A DNA stretch of 64,000 nucleotides from Paraburkholderia ferrariae NBRC 106233. GTDB taxonomy: Bacteria > Pseudomonadota > Gammaproteobacteria > Burkholderiales > Burkholderiaceae. The position numbers and the translations under genes were made by a program. The notes below the pieces were generated by a model that did not search any database, was not told the origin of the DNA, and worked only from the letters and a program-made list of their open reading frames with translations. Shown one piece after another: positions 22,295 through 30,508 of this stretch; within the stretch, counting starts at the first letter, position 1, and every line of letters starts with the position of its first letter. The stretch covers positions 186,001 through 250,000 of the forward strand of contig NZ_BAYB01000007.1 in assembly GCF_000685035.1 (NCBI RefSeq). The letters are read 5' to 3'.

Positions 22295-22326
22295 GCGGAT
22301 AGCGAGCGTCGACCAGGCGGATAGCG
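22295..22326 (+). promoter_or_regulatory. candidate AraC/XylS-type direct-repeat operator upstream of antA
   Basis: GCGGATAGCG occurs twice (22295-22304 and 22317-22326), exactly 22 bp apart, so both copies face the same side of the helix. This sits 80-110 bp before the antA start. AraC/XylS activators of benzoate and anthranilate genes typically bind tandem repeats containing GGNTA about two helical turns apart. The match and position suggest a site for the regulator encoded at 25.4 kb. Confidence 0.5.
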
Positions 22327-22406
22327 CTTGTGTTCCATCGGGTATTCAATCGAGCCCATCAATGACCTGGTCGCAAGGCCGCTGAACGGTAAGAGGAAGA
22401 CATAGC

Positions 22407-23795
22407 GTGAGCACAGAGAAGAGTACGTCGCAGTGGCAGGCATTTATCGAGGGATGCCTCGATTTTCGTCCGGCGGAGGGCGTCTATCGCGTCGCGCGCG
22501 AGATGTTCACCGAGCCGAAGCTGTTCGATCTCGAGATGGAGTTCATCTTTGAGAAGAACTGGATCTACGCTTGCCACGAGAGTGAGCTTCCTGAGCCACA
22601 CGACTTCATCACGATGCGCGCGGGCCGCCAGCCGATGATCATCTCGCGCGATGGAAATGGTCAGCTCAACGCGATGATCAATGCGTGCCAGCATCGGGGC
22701 GCCACGCTCACGCGTATGGACAAGGGCAATCAAGCCACCTTTACGTGCCCGTTCCACGCGTGGTGCTACAAGAGCGATGGGCGCCTCGTGAAGGTGAAGG
22801 CCCCTGGCGAATATTGCGACGACTTCGACAAATCGACGCGTGGCTTGAAGAAAGCGCGCATTGCCAGCTACAAGGGTTTCGTGTTCGTCAGCCTCGACGT
22901 CGAAGCGACCAACACACTTGACGAATATCTCGGCGATGCCCGCATCTTTTTCGACATGATGGTGGCCCAATCTCCGACCGGCGAGCTCGAAGTGCTGCCG
23001 GGCAAGTCCACCTACACGTTCGATGGCAACTGGAAGCTGCAGAACGAGAACGGACTTGACGGTTATCACGTGAGCACGGTGCACTACAACTACGTTTCCA
23101 CGGTGCAGCACCGCCAGGGAGCGAGTGCACAGAAAGGCAGTGCGACGAGCGGCACGCTAGATTACAGCAAGCTCGGTGCAGGTGACGCCGATACCGAAGA
23201 CGGCTGGTTCGCGTTCAAGAACGGCCATAGCCTGCTGTTCAGCGATATGCCGAACCCCGGCGTGCGTCCGGGTTATGCGAGCGTGATGCCGCGCCTCGTT
23301 GACGAGTTCGGTCAGCACAAGGCCGAGTGGATGATGCACCGACTGCGTAACCTGAACATCTATCCGAGCCTCTTCTTTATGGAACAAATCAGTTCGCAGT
23401 TGCGCATCGTGCGACCGATTGCCTGGAACAGGACTGAGGTCATCAGCCAGTGCATCGGCGTAAAGGGTGAATCGGATCAGGACCGCGAAAACCGGATTCG
23501 CCAGTTTGAGGACTTCTTCAACGTGTCCGGCATGGGCACACCGGACGATCTCGTGGAGTTTCGCGAGCAGCAGCGCGGCTTCCAGGCGCGGCTCGAACGC
23601 TGGAGCGACATCTCGCGCGGCAATCACAAGTGGCTTAAGGGTGAAACCGCGAACTGCCGCCTGCTCGATATCGAGCCAGTGTTGTGCGGCACGGAACTGA
23701 CGCACGAGGGTCTTTTCGTCAACCAGCATGGCGCGTGGCAGGAATACCTGTTGAAAGGTCTCGCCCAGAAATCGAACGGCAAGAAGGAGATCTGA
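22407..23795 (+). CDS. antA: anthranilate 1,2-dioxygenase large subunit (benzoate-type family)
   Basis: This is the 462-residue catalytic subunit of a class-IB Rieske ring-hydroxylating dioxygenase. The Rieske cluster ligands are C94-x-H96 and C114-xx-H117. The mononuclear iron site is in the block ENGLDGYHVSTVHYN. The N-terminus and the GKSTYTFDGNWKLQNENG region are closer to AntA and 2-halobenzoate CbdA than to BenA. The enzyme would convert anthranilate to catechol with loss of CO2 and ammonia. A GTG start follows an AGAGGAAG ribosome site. antB follows after 3 bases. 2-halobenzoate or benzoate cannot be excluded as substrate. Confidence 0.88.
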   Translation: MSTEKSTSQWQAFIEGCLDFRPAEGVYRVAREMFTEPKLFDLEMEFIFEKNWIYACHESELPEPHDFITMRAGRQPMIISRDGNGQLNAMINACQHRGATLTRMDKGNQATFTCPFHAWCYKSDGRLVKVKAPGEYCDDFDKSTRGLKKARIASYKGFVFVSLDVEATNTLDEYLGDARIFFDMMVAQSPTGELEVLPGKSTYTFDGNWKLQNENGLDGYHVSTVHYNYVSTVQHRQGASAQKGSATSGTLDYSKLGAGDADTEDGWFAFKNGHSLLFSDMPNPGVRPGYASVMPRLVDEFGQHKAEWMMHRLRNLNIYPSLFFMEQISSQLRIVRPIAWNRTEVISQCIGVKGESDQDRENRIRQFEDFFNVSGMGTPDDLVEFREQQRGFQARLERWSDISRGNHKWLKGETANCRLLDIEPVLCGTELTHEGLFVNQHGAWQEYLLKGLAQKSNGKKEI

Positions 23796-23798
23796 ATC

Positions 23799-24296
23799 AT
23801 GTCGGTCACGCATACGTTGCAACAATCGGTCGAGCAGTTTCTCTACTGGAAAGCCGAGCTTTGCGACGCGCAAAGCTGGGATGAGTACCTCGATCTGTTC
23901 GACGAGCACAGCGAATTTCACGTGCCGCAGTGGGACTCCGAGCACGTCTACACGACGGATCCCAAGCGTGGCATGTCGCTTATCTACTACGCGAACCGCA
24001 CGGGTTTGGAGGATCGCGTGTTTCGTCTGCGCACGGGCAAGTCAGCCGCATCGACGCCACTGCCGCGCACGCTGCATCAGATTACCAACGTGCGCATCGT
24101 GGAACGCGAAGGCGGCGAGTTGGAGGTGAAGGCCAACTGGACCACGTTCTACGCGCGCCAAGGCAACGGTGAACACTTCTTTGGGCGCGCTACCTATCAT
24201 CTGCGCGCTAACGGAAGCGGCTGGAAGATCACGCGCAAGCATGTGCTGTTGCTGAACGACACCATCAACGCGGTGCTCGATTTCTACCATCTGTAA
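23799..24296 (+). CDS. antB: anthranilate 1,2-dioxygenase small subunit
   Basis: This is the 165-residue beta subunit of the dioxygenase, with the SnoaL-like cone fold typical of ring-hydroxylating enzymes. Blocks include QFLYWKAELCDAQSWDEYL near the N-terminus and a C-terminal DTINAVLDFYHL. It has no cofactor of its own and supports the alpha3-beta3 assembly. It begins 3 bases after antA with AAGGAG upstream of its ATG and is followed 16 bases later by the reductase gene, so the three form one transcript. Length agrees with AntB and BenB. Confidence 0.88.
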   Translation: MSVTHTLQQSVEQFLYWKAELCDAQSWDEYLDLFDEHSEFHVPQWDSEHVYTTDPKRGMSLIYYANRTGLEDRVFRLRTGKSAASTPLPRTLHQITNVRIVEREGGELEVKANWTTFYARQGNGEHFFGRATYHLRANGSGWKITRKHVLLLNDTINAVLDFYHL

Positions 24297-24312
24297 GCGG
24301 GAGTTCCACGGC

Positions 24313-25341
24313 ATGAGCCACAAGATCGCTTTTAGTTTTGCCGACGGCAAGACCGTATTTATCGATGCTCGCGCGAATGAACTGCTGCTCGATGCCGCGT
24401 TACGCAACGGAGTGAACATCCCGTTCGATTGTCGCGAGGGAGTGTGCGGCACCTGTCAAGGCCGCTGCGAGTCCGGTAGCTATACGCTGGACTATGTCGA
24501 TGAAGAGACGTTGTCCGCCGACGATCTCGCCGAGCGCAAGGTCTTGTCCTGCCAGACGCGCGTACAGTCCGATGCGTCGTTCTATTTCGATTTTGATTCG
24601 AGTTTTTGCGGTGCAGGCGGCACCACGCTGCTCTCGGGGAAGGTCGCCGCTGTGAAGCAGGTTTCCAAAACGACGGCGATCCTGCATGTAGACGCCAGTT
24701 CCCATCCGACGAGGTTCGATTTTCTACCGGGGCAGTATGCCCGCCTGAAAGTGCCGGACGCGGGCGTATGGCGCTCGTATTCGTTCGCCAACCGGCCAGG
24801 CGACGACAACCAGTTGCAGTTCCTGATTCGTCTGCTGCCGGACGGCGCGATGAGCCGCTATATGCGTGAGCGCTGCCAGCAAGGCCAGACGATCGAGTTC
24901 GAGGCGCCTCTCGGGACGTTCTATCTTCGCGAGGTGGAACGGCCGCTCGTGATGGTCGCAGGCGGCACTGGGCTGTCAGCGTTTCTCGGCATGCTGGACG
25001 ATCTGGGCCACAAGGGGGGCTGTGGGCAGCCGGTGCATCTCTACTACGGTGTGACGAATGCATGCGACCTGTGCGAGCTTGACCGTTTGAAGGCCTACGA
25101 GGCGCTCATTGCGAACTTCTCGTGCGAGATCGTCGTAATGAATCCCAGCGAAGGCTGGCAGGGCAAGACCGGAGTCATCCCCGAACACTTCGACCGCGCA
25201 TTTCTCGAAGCAAACCCATTCGATATGTACGTGTGCGGACCGCCGCCGATGGTCGAGGCGATCAGGACGTGGCTCGAGAGCGAACGCGTTTGCGGACACC
25301 GGTTATTTTGGGAGAAATTTGCGGAAAGTCGCGGTGCATAA
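24313..25341 (+). CDS. antC: anthranilate 1,2-dioxygenase reductase (ferredoxin-FAD-NADH)
   Basis: This 342-residue electron-transfer component has a plant-type [2Fe-2S] domain at the N-terminus, with CREGVCGTCQGRC and a fourth Cys near residue 80 (LSCQT). It is followed by a ferredoxin-NADP reductase-like FAD domain (RSYSFANRPG) and an NADH domain (MVAGGTGLSAFLGML and CGPPPMVEA). It passes electrons from NADH to the Rieske centre of AntA. Domain order and length match AntC/BenC. It completes antABC, and the activator gene follows about 100 bases on in the same direction. Confidence 0.9.
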   Translation: MSHKIAFSFADGKTVFIDARANELLLDAALRNGVNIPFDCREGVCGTCQGRCESGSYTLDYVDEETLSADDLAERKVLSCQTRVQSDASFYFDFDSSFCGAGGTTLLSGKVAAVKQVSKTTAILHVDASSHPTRFDFLPGQYARLKVPDAGVWRSYSFANRPGDDNQLQFLIRLLPDGAMSRYMRERCQQGQTIEFEAPLGTFYLREVERPLVMVAGGTGLSAFLGMLDDLGHKGGCGQPVHLYYGVTNACDLCELDRLKAYEALIANFSCEIVVMNPSEGWQGKTGVIPEHFDRAFLEANPFDMYVCGPPPMVEAIRTWLESERVCGHRLFWEKFAESRGA

Positions 25342-25448
25342 GTGGCACCGGAAGCTGCGGCGCGCTGTGCGCTTTTGGGTTGTTTCGGTATTTTGGTTTC
25401 TCGCAGCGTGGTTTAACATTGGCCATCGCCTACCTTCAATGCCGCGCT

Positions 25449-26447
25449 ATGTCAGCCTCCATCGTCAACGATATTCGTGGCATCGACGCATTGCGTCACG
25501 ACATAGAGGGAGCGCGGGACTGGATGTCCTCGATTTGCGGACCGCATGCGCTGCAGATACGCGGTCCGCAGGCACTGCAGTTCCGTCATTCGGGAACTGT
25601 GATGCGCGCTATGGAGAGCACGTTGGGATACGTTGAGTACGGTACCGATGTCGTGGTCTCCGTACACAGTGACGCACCGCTCAACTGCTATAGCGTAAGT
25701 CTGCCGCTCGTCGGGCAGCAGGAACTCTCCGCGCGTGGCCACCTGTGGTTGTCAGACCGGGACAGCGGGCTTGTCGTTTCGCCGCATGAGACGCAGGAGC
25801 TGGCGATCATGGGCAATTGTCGCAAGATCATCGTATCGATTCCGTGTCTGGCCCTGCGCCAGATGCTTGAAGGGTTTCTGCAGCGGCCACTCGATGCCAC
25901 CTTGACGTTTGAGCCGGAGATGAGCGCCACAGACGGCGATCAAGCTGCCTGGTGGCGCATGGTGAAGTTTTTCCTGGCCGAAATGGGGCAGGAGGGAAGG
26001 CTGCTCAATCACTGGCAAATGGAAGAGGGTATCGAGCAGGCGCTGATCAAAGGCTTGCTGCTTTCCCAGCCGCACAATTACTCGCAGGCGCTTGCTGACG
26101 CGATGCGTCCTTCATGCCCGCATTACTTATTGCGCGCGAAACGGTTCATCCACGACAACGCACGCGAGCTAATTGCGCTTGAGGATATAGAGCGTGCGGC
26201 CGGCGTGTCGCGTCACAAATTGTACAAAAGCTTCCGGCAACACTTCGGGTACGCTCCTATGGCTTTTTTGAAGCGACACCGGCTCGAAGAGGCGCGGCGC
26301 GAGATCCTTGCGAACAGATCGGAGCGGAATATTTCCTCGATCGCAATGAACTGGGGTTTTTCTCATTTCAGCCGCTTTGCCGTCGATTACAGGCTGCTCT
26401 TTGGGGAGACGCCCTCACAGACGCTGAAACGGTTGAGGGGTCGCTAG
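25449..26447 (+). CDS. AraC/XylS family activator, AntR-like
   Basis: This 332-residue regulator has an N-terminal effector domain of the XylS type (AraC-binding-like, about 1-220) and a C-terminal double helix-turn-helix (about 230-332). Visible blocks are LEDIERAAGVSRHKLYKSFRQ and ISSIAMNWGFSHFSRFAVDY. Genes of this kind activate antABC or benABC in response to the aromatic acid. The ATG at 25449 is preferred since it starts the conserved domain, although no strong ribosome site is seen. The longer frame upstream overlaps antC and is only a shadow. Its likely target is the direct-repeat site at 22.3 kb. Confidence 0.83.
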   Translation: MSASIVNDIRGIDALRHDIEGARDWMSSICGPHALQIRGPQALQFRHSGTVMRAMESTLGYVEYGTDVVVSVHSDAPLNCYSVSLPLVGQQELSARGHLWLSDRDSGLVVSPHETQELAIMGNCRKIIVSIPCLALRQMLEGFLQRPLDATLTFEPEMSATDGDQAAWWRMVKFFLAEMGQEGRLLNHWQMEEGIEQALIKGLLLSQPHNYSQALADAMRPSCPHYLLRAKRFIHDNARELIALEDIERAAGVSRHKLYKSFRQHFGYAPMAFLKRHRLEEARREILANRSERNISSIAMNWGFSHFSRFAVDYRLLFGETPSQTLKRLRGR

Positions 26448-26945
26448 AATCGTTCCTTCTGGCGAACGCCGATTTCGTTGCTGAGCGGTGAGTATATTTA
26501 CCCGTGGAAGTAGCCAAGACATAGCTGCCCATGGGGCGCCGCCGTCCATGTGTCGTCCTGCTTCAAATACCGTGCCGGCCTGTGTGGCAATGCGAGGCGC
26601 GGTGCTTTGGTTCAGAATGCGGGTTAGTCCGTAAAGGCTTCTTCGTGCGAATCATTAGTTTATTTAATTCGACGAGCCCGCGGCCACTGACTTTCGCGGT
26701 GCTCGCGAAAGTCCAACAGATCAGGCGGATGAAATTGGGGACAAGCGATAGCCGCTACCATCCTTTTCCACGATGTGTGACGGCCATTCTGGCACGGAAT
26801 GATCAGAGGGGTGATGGCGCTCCAAGTTGCACATTCCCCACCAGGGATGCTTCCCGCTAAACTAGCGTTATCGGACGATTTCCTTGAGTGTGACGGAGGA
26901 ACGGAGAAACTGCGGCCCGCTTCCGTGAAAATAAATGGACATACC
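26448..26945. other. intergenic region before LysR regulator
   Basis: There is no supportable gene here. The LysR frame extends back to 26799 without conserved residues. An AT-rich stretch near 26650-26670 could hold a promoter. I see no clear repeat or terminator. Confidence 0.35.
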
Positions 26946-27881
26946 ATGACCCCGTTCCGCCAACGACTGAAACTTCGGCATATCAGTGTCGTGATTGAGG
27001 TGGCCCGACAGGGAAGTCTGCAGAAAGCAGCGGATCTTCTCATGGTTAGCCAATCAGCTGTTTCAAAGGCGCTGGCCGAGGTGGAGTCTATCGTCAATTG
27101 CCAACTCTTCGATAGAACCCCGTCGGGGGTGCGACCTACGGCAATGGGGCACGCACTAGTTCGGCATGGTCATCTCATCCTTGGAGATGTTCTACGGGCG
27201 GAAGCGGAGATTGACGCTCTGCAAAGTGGAGAAGCGGGAAATTTGTCCGTTGGCGTGTTCACCCCTCTCAGTTGGTGGGGCAACCTTGCGACATGCGTCA
27301 CGTTGTTCCGGGCGCAGTGCCCTCGCATTCGTCTTTCCGTACAAGAAGACTCTATGGAGATCTTGCTGCAACGTCTGGAGCAAGATCTCGTTGATATCGT
27401 TATTGGCCGGCCCGCGGGCAACTACGGAAGTGAATCATACGAAATGGAAACGCTCTGCGAAGATCGTCCGCTCTTCGTAGCACGCGAAGGACACCGGCTC
27501 GTCCAGGGACCGGTTGAGCTCGGCGACTTACTAGGATTCCCCTGGATATTGCCAGCGCCACCAAATGTTGTCCGCCAGCAGCTCGAGCTTGCCGTGCAGG
27601 ACGCCGGGATGCGCCAAACATCCGAGATCATTTCTGCACAGCTTTCGAACATGATGCTTCGACTCGCTAGTCAGAGCGATACCCTTATCCTGGTCCCGCA
27701 GTGCATCCTGCGGGAGGTTCATGATACGTATCGCCTTTGCCCGGTTCGGTGCTCGTTGCCGCTTCCCTTGAGTGCATTGGTCGCAATTGTAAGGCGCGAC
27801 AAGCCACGAGGCGCGACAGTAGCGACATTTCTATCGAAGTTGAAGAGCGAGCTATATGGCAGATCCTCAGAGCCCGTTTGA
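26946..27881 (+). CDS. LysR family transcriptional regulator
   Basis: This 311-residue LysR protein has a winged helix-turn-helix at residues 8-67 (LRHISVVIEVARQGSLQKAA, QSAVSKALAEVES) and a substrate-binding domain from about residue 95. The domain wall WILPAPPNVVRQQLEL resembles the GalR/PcaQ-like group of LysR proteins, which sense sugar acids or aromatic intermediates. The start at 26946 puts the DNA-binding domain at the usual distance from the N-terminus. It is flanked by antR upstream and an IS remnant downstream and has no divergent partner within the window, so its original target may be lost or distant. Confidence 0.83.
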   Translation: MTPFRQRLKLRHISVVIEVARQGSLQKAADLLMVSQSAVSKALAEVESIVNCQLFDRTPSGVRPTAMGHALVRHGHLILGDVLRAEAEIDALQSGEAGNLSVGVFTPLSWWGNLATCVTLFRAQCPRIRLSVQEDSMEILLQRLEQDLVDIVIGRPAGNYGSESYEMETLCEDRPLFVAREGHRLVQGPVELGDLLGFPWILPAPPNVVRQQLELAVQDAGMRQTSEIISAQLSNMMLRLASQSDTLILVPQCILREVHDTYRLCPVRCSLPLPLSALVAIVRRDKPRGATVATFLSKLKSELYGRSSEPV

Positions 27882-27900
27882 AAAATCAGGGATGAGCGAT

Positions 27901-28438
27901 TCATCGTAACAACAGACTATCCATCGCGATATGGATCATGGCTTCTGACACGTCGGTGCGCTGCCCGTAGTCGCGGACCAGACGACGCCAGCGAACCATC
28001 CAGCCAAAGGTGCGCTCCACGACCCAGCGTCGGGGCAACACGGCGACGCCCGTCTGCTGTTCGTGGCGGCGCACCACCTCGACGACAAACTCAAATCAGA
28101 ACCCCATCGTGCAACGTGCGAAACAGAAACCGGCGCATCAGCCGACGAAACCACCAGTAGACAGTCTGCCGGGGTGGAAAGTCCTTCGGCAACATTATCC
28201 AGCCGCAACCCGCTCGCACCAGATAGCGCAGCGCATTGATCACTTCGCGCAAGTCGCACCGACGACGCCTGCCACGCGACGATGCTCGTGGCAGCAGTTC
28301 CTTGATCGCGGCGCATTCCCCATCGGTCATGTTGGTGGGGTAACGCTTCGTCTTCTTTGCCAGCTTTGCCTGGCAATCCTGATGTTCTTTTTTCCATATC
28401 CTGCATTTAAACCACATCCAGGATTCATTTTCGAACAT
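27901..28438 (-). pseudogene. IS5-family transposase remnant with internal deletion
   Basis: The N-terminal third reads RYPTNMTDGECAAIKELLP...REVINALRYLVRAGCGWIMLP...YWWFRRLMRRF, the DUF4096-type start of IS5-group transposases. It occupies 28438 down to about 28091 in one frame. It then jumps to a C-terminal end in another frame (RRWVVERTFGWMVRWRRLV...MIHIAMDSLLLR) stopping at 27901. About half the protein, including the central DDE region, is missing. I see no clean terminal inverted repeats. The element is immobile and marks a past insertion at the edge of the rearranged zone. Confidence 0.8.
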
Positions 28439-28729
28439 GCTTTCCCTTTTTAGGGGTGTGTCGCCCTCTTGACGGCAGGCTTTGTGCCTCAGCTTCATGA
28501 CGACAACCTCGATGAGAAGAGAATCTTGGAGTACGCATTGACGTCGCTGGGACGACTGCTGCCTGCGATCACCTCCATCGTGGAAGTCGGGTCCCGCCTG
28601 TTGCTTCGCGAGAATCCCGAAGCGCGGCGACATCGAACCGTTAGCCTGATGCGCCGGAATTGCTGCCCAATCCTCCGGCGCTGCGGGTTCGCATTGCTGG
28701 GCTTACGCGCGCATGTGATGATCAGATCC

Positions 28730-29319
28730 ATGGAAACGCTGACCGAAATCGCGGCCGTGATTACCCGGCATGCCTCAAAGGATGGCTTCCACGCCACCCC
28801 CATCGAACGCGTGACGCTTGCTCGATCCTCGACAGTGACGATGCCGATGCCGATGCCAAATGTCTACCGGCCGCAACTGTGCCTCGTCGCGCAGGGGCAT
28901 AAGGAGGTCACGCCGGGCGGCCGCGTCTTCAGATACGCACCCGGACGCTATGGGTCGTGACCTACGACTTGCCGGCGATAGGCCACGTGGTCGGGGCGAC
29001 GCCTGACAATCCCTAACTGTGTCTATACCTGGATTTTGATCCGGTCATGCTGGGGGAATTGGCGCAGCGCGTGCCGCGCCCGCCGGGAGACCACATCCCA
29101 CCTTTAGGCAAGACGGTGTCCGACGCTGGTGCCGCTCTCCTTGACGCGGCACTTCGCCTGCTGCGTCTGCTCGACGACCCGGCAGCGCGACCGGTACTTG
29201 GGCCGCTTGCCGAGCAGGAAGTTCTCTATCACCTGCTTGCCGGCCCGGATGGCGCCAGGATGCGCCACATTACCTCCAGCCAGGGTCGGGTGGCCCAGGT
29301 TCGCGCCGGAGACTGGTGA
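28730..29319 (+). pseudogene. AraC-family regulator fragment (AraC_N domain), frameshifted
   Basis: The frame starting at ATG 28730 reads ETLTEIAAVITRHASKDGF...YRPQLCLVAQGHKEVTPGGR, the AraC_N sensing domain of a large regulator group. It breaks near 28955. Homology continues in shifted frames as VVTYDLPAIGHVVGATPDNP (near 28960-29010) and DPVMLGELAQRV onward to 29319. The protein ends at an early stop around the point where MRHITSSQGR is followed by the normal linker. The C-terminal helix-turn-helix is absent. At least two frameshifts plus truncation make it non-functional. The 290 bases before it (28441-28729) hold no gene I recognise. Confidence 0.75.
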
Positions 29320-29368
29320 AAACGGAACGGTCCCTCCGCATCGTAAGCAATCCGTCCGCCGGGGCGAA

Positions 29369-30040
29369 CTATCGCTTGCGTGTAGGAGCGGGGGCCATAC
29401 GGTCGAGTTCACTGGCCATCATCCGGGCTACCACAGGCGCGACGGCCTTGGCATCCATTGATTCGTCGAACAGCATCTCCACTGCCGCATAGAGCATTTC
29501 GACGACGATCCGGCTGGCCAGGCGCAGTTCCTTTGGGTTCGCATCCGGCAGCGCGCTGACCAGCAACTGGGTCTGTGCCTTTGTGACCGCGGCGTGTGAT
29601 GCGAGGCGGACTTCTTGCAATGCGGGAACGGCTCGTAACGCGCGCATAATCCAGACGCCTGCGGGGGTGTCCTTCGTGGCCGAATAGGTGTCCAGCAGCA
29701 GCCCTTCCAATGCGCATTCCAGGCCTTTCGTCCCTTTCTTGAACACCCCGGCATTCATCCAGTGGGGCACGCATTCGTTCTGCCGTTGCATCAGCCGCTT
29801 TCCGAGCTCACATAACAACGCGTATTTGTTCGGGAAATAACGATATAACGCCGGTGGCGTCAACCCGGCGCGTTCGCAAACAAGGTTCGTCGACAGCCGT
29901 TCGATCCCCACCTCGTCCAACGTTTGCGCCGCCGCATCAAGGATTCGCTCGAATGTGTCCGTCGCCCTCTGCTGCGCCGGCTGCTTCTTGGTCGCCAAAT
30001 CAGGTTGGACTCGACGGACTTGCTTTTCTGCGCTCTTCAT
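29369..30040 (-). CDS. TetR/AcrR family transcriptional regulator
   Basis: This 223-residue repressor has its helix-turn-helix at about residues 28-75 (ERILDAAAQTLDEVGIERLS, ERAGLTPPALYRYFPNKYAL) and a ligand domain from about residue 85 that lacks an obvious assigned family. It starts 44 bases from a 33-bp palindrome at 30084-30116. A closely similar palindrome lies at 32741-32773 and a good half-copy at 39062-39078. Divergent location and operator repetition suggest that it represses itself, the (now broken) MFS gene opposite, and the kinase/aldolase operon. The ligand is unknown. Confidence 0.86.
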   Translation of the reverse strand: MKSAEKQVRRVQPDLATKKQPAQQRATDTFERILDAAAQTLDEVGIERLSTNLVCERAGLTPPALYRYFPNKYALLCELGKRLMQRQNECVPHWMNAGVFKKGTKGLECALEGLLLDTYSATKDTPAGVWIMRALRAVPALQEVRLASHAAVTKAQTQLLVSALPDANPKELRLASRIVVEMLYAAVEMLFDESMDAKAVAPVVARMMASELDRMAPAPTRKR

Positions 30041-30083
30041 TACGGTCCCAGGGATTATCCCGAGTCTCCAGATGCGGAGAATC

Positions 30084-30116
30084 GGTAGTTATAGCTATAT
30101 GATAGCCGAGGCTACC
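30084..30116. promoter_or_regulatory. 33-bp palindromic operator, TetR/MFS divergent region
   Basis: The site reads GGTAG-N5-GCTAT-ATG-ATAGC-N5-CTACC and is symmetric about base 30100. It lies between the TetR gene start (30040) and the truncated MFS gene (30133). The left half matches the site at 32741-32773 nearly base for base (GGTAGTTAT then CTATAT). It is a probable TetR-family operator. Confidence 0.6.
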
Positions 30117-30132
30117 CCTCCAGAGTATATCC

Positions 30133-30430
30133 ATGTCACGCCGTAACGAACGGGTCGACTCTTCGACTCTGATAACCGTACTTACCGTGGGTCCGGTCGC
30201 ACCGTTGACTATCGGCTTGCCGCCGATTTTACCTGGAGAGTTGCTCGAAGCCCACCAGGTTGGCCTGCAAGGGCCAGGTTTAGTGGTCAAGTGGAAGATC
30301 TGCCGCCTGGCTCTGGGCGCCCTGATCGGCGATCGGGTTTTGTCTTTGGTGAATATGCGCTCCGCGACCAGCCTCGCGGCATTAGCAGCCGCGTTCGCAG
30401 GGTTCGGACACTTCTTCTTTGAGCACAACG
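30133..30430 (+). pseudogene. truncated MFS transporter (first two to three helices)
   Basis: From ATG 30133 the frame reads STLITVLTVGPVAPLTIGLP then PILPGELLEAHQVGLQG and LALGALIGDRVLSLVNMR. This resembles the N-terminus of the intact MFS at 40.65 kb (SIGSIALLMVGLQPILLG, VVLGDVLLPVSRLR). Near 30430 the resemblance stops, and the frame runs on into the antisense of the next gene. The remaining nine or so helices are absent, so this is a deletion remnant. It sits directly behind the palindromic operator and was probably the TetR regulator's original divergent target. Confidence 0.6.
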
Positions 30431-30508
30431 AGCGTACCACCGTCTGCTATCCGTTCCTGAGCTTCGCAGGCGATTGGCGTACGTGGCGGCATATGCTCGT
30501 TGCCCAGA

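Noticed and set aside
28010..28453. Plus-strand frame over the IS5 remnant
   Set aside because: Antisense to recognisable transposase ends; residues are typical of a shadow.
30000..30440. Minus-strand frame opposite the truncated MFS remnant
   Set aside because: It is basic and Pro-rich without family features, while the opposite strand shows MFS-like helices; it also covers the operator.
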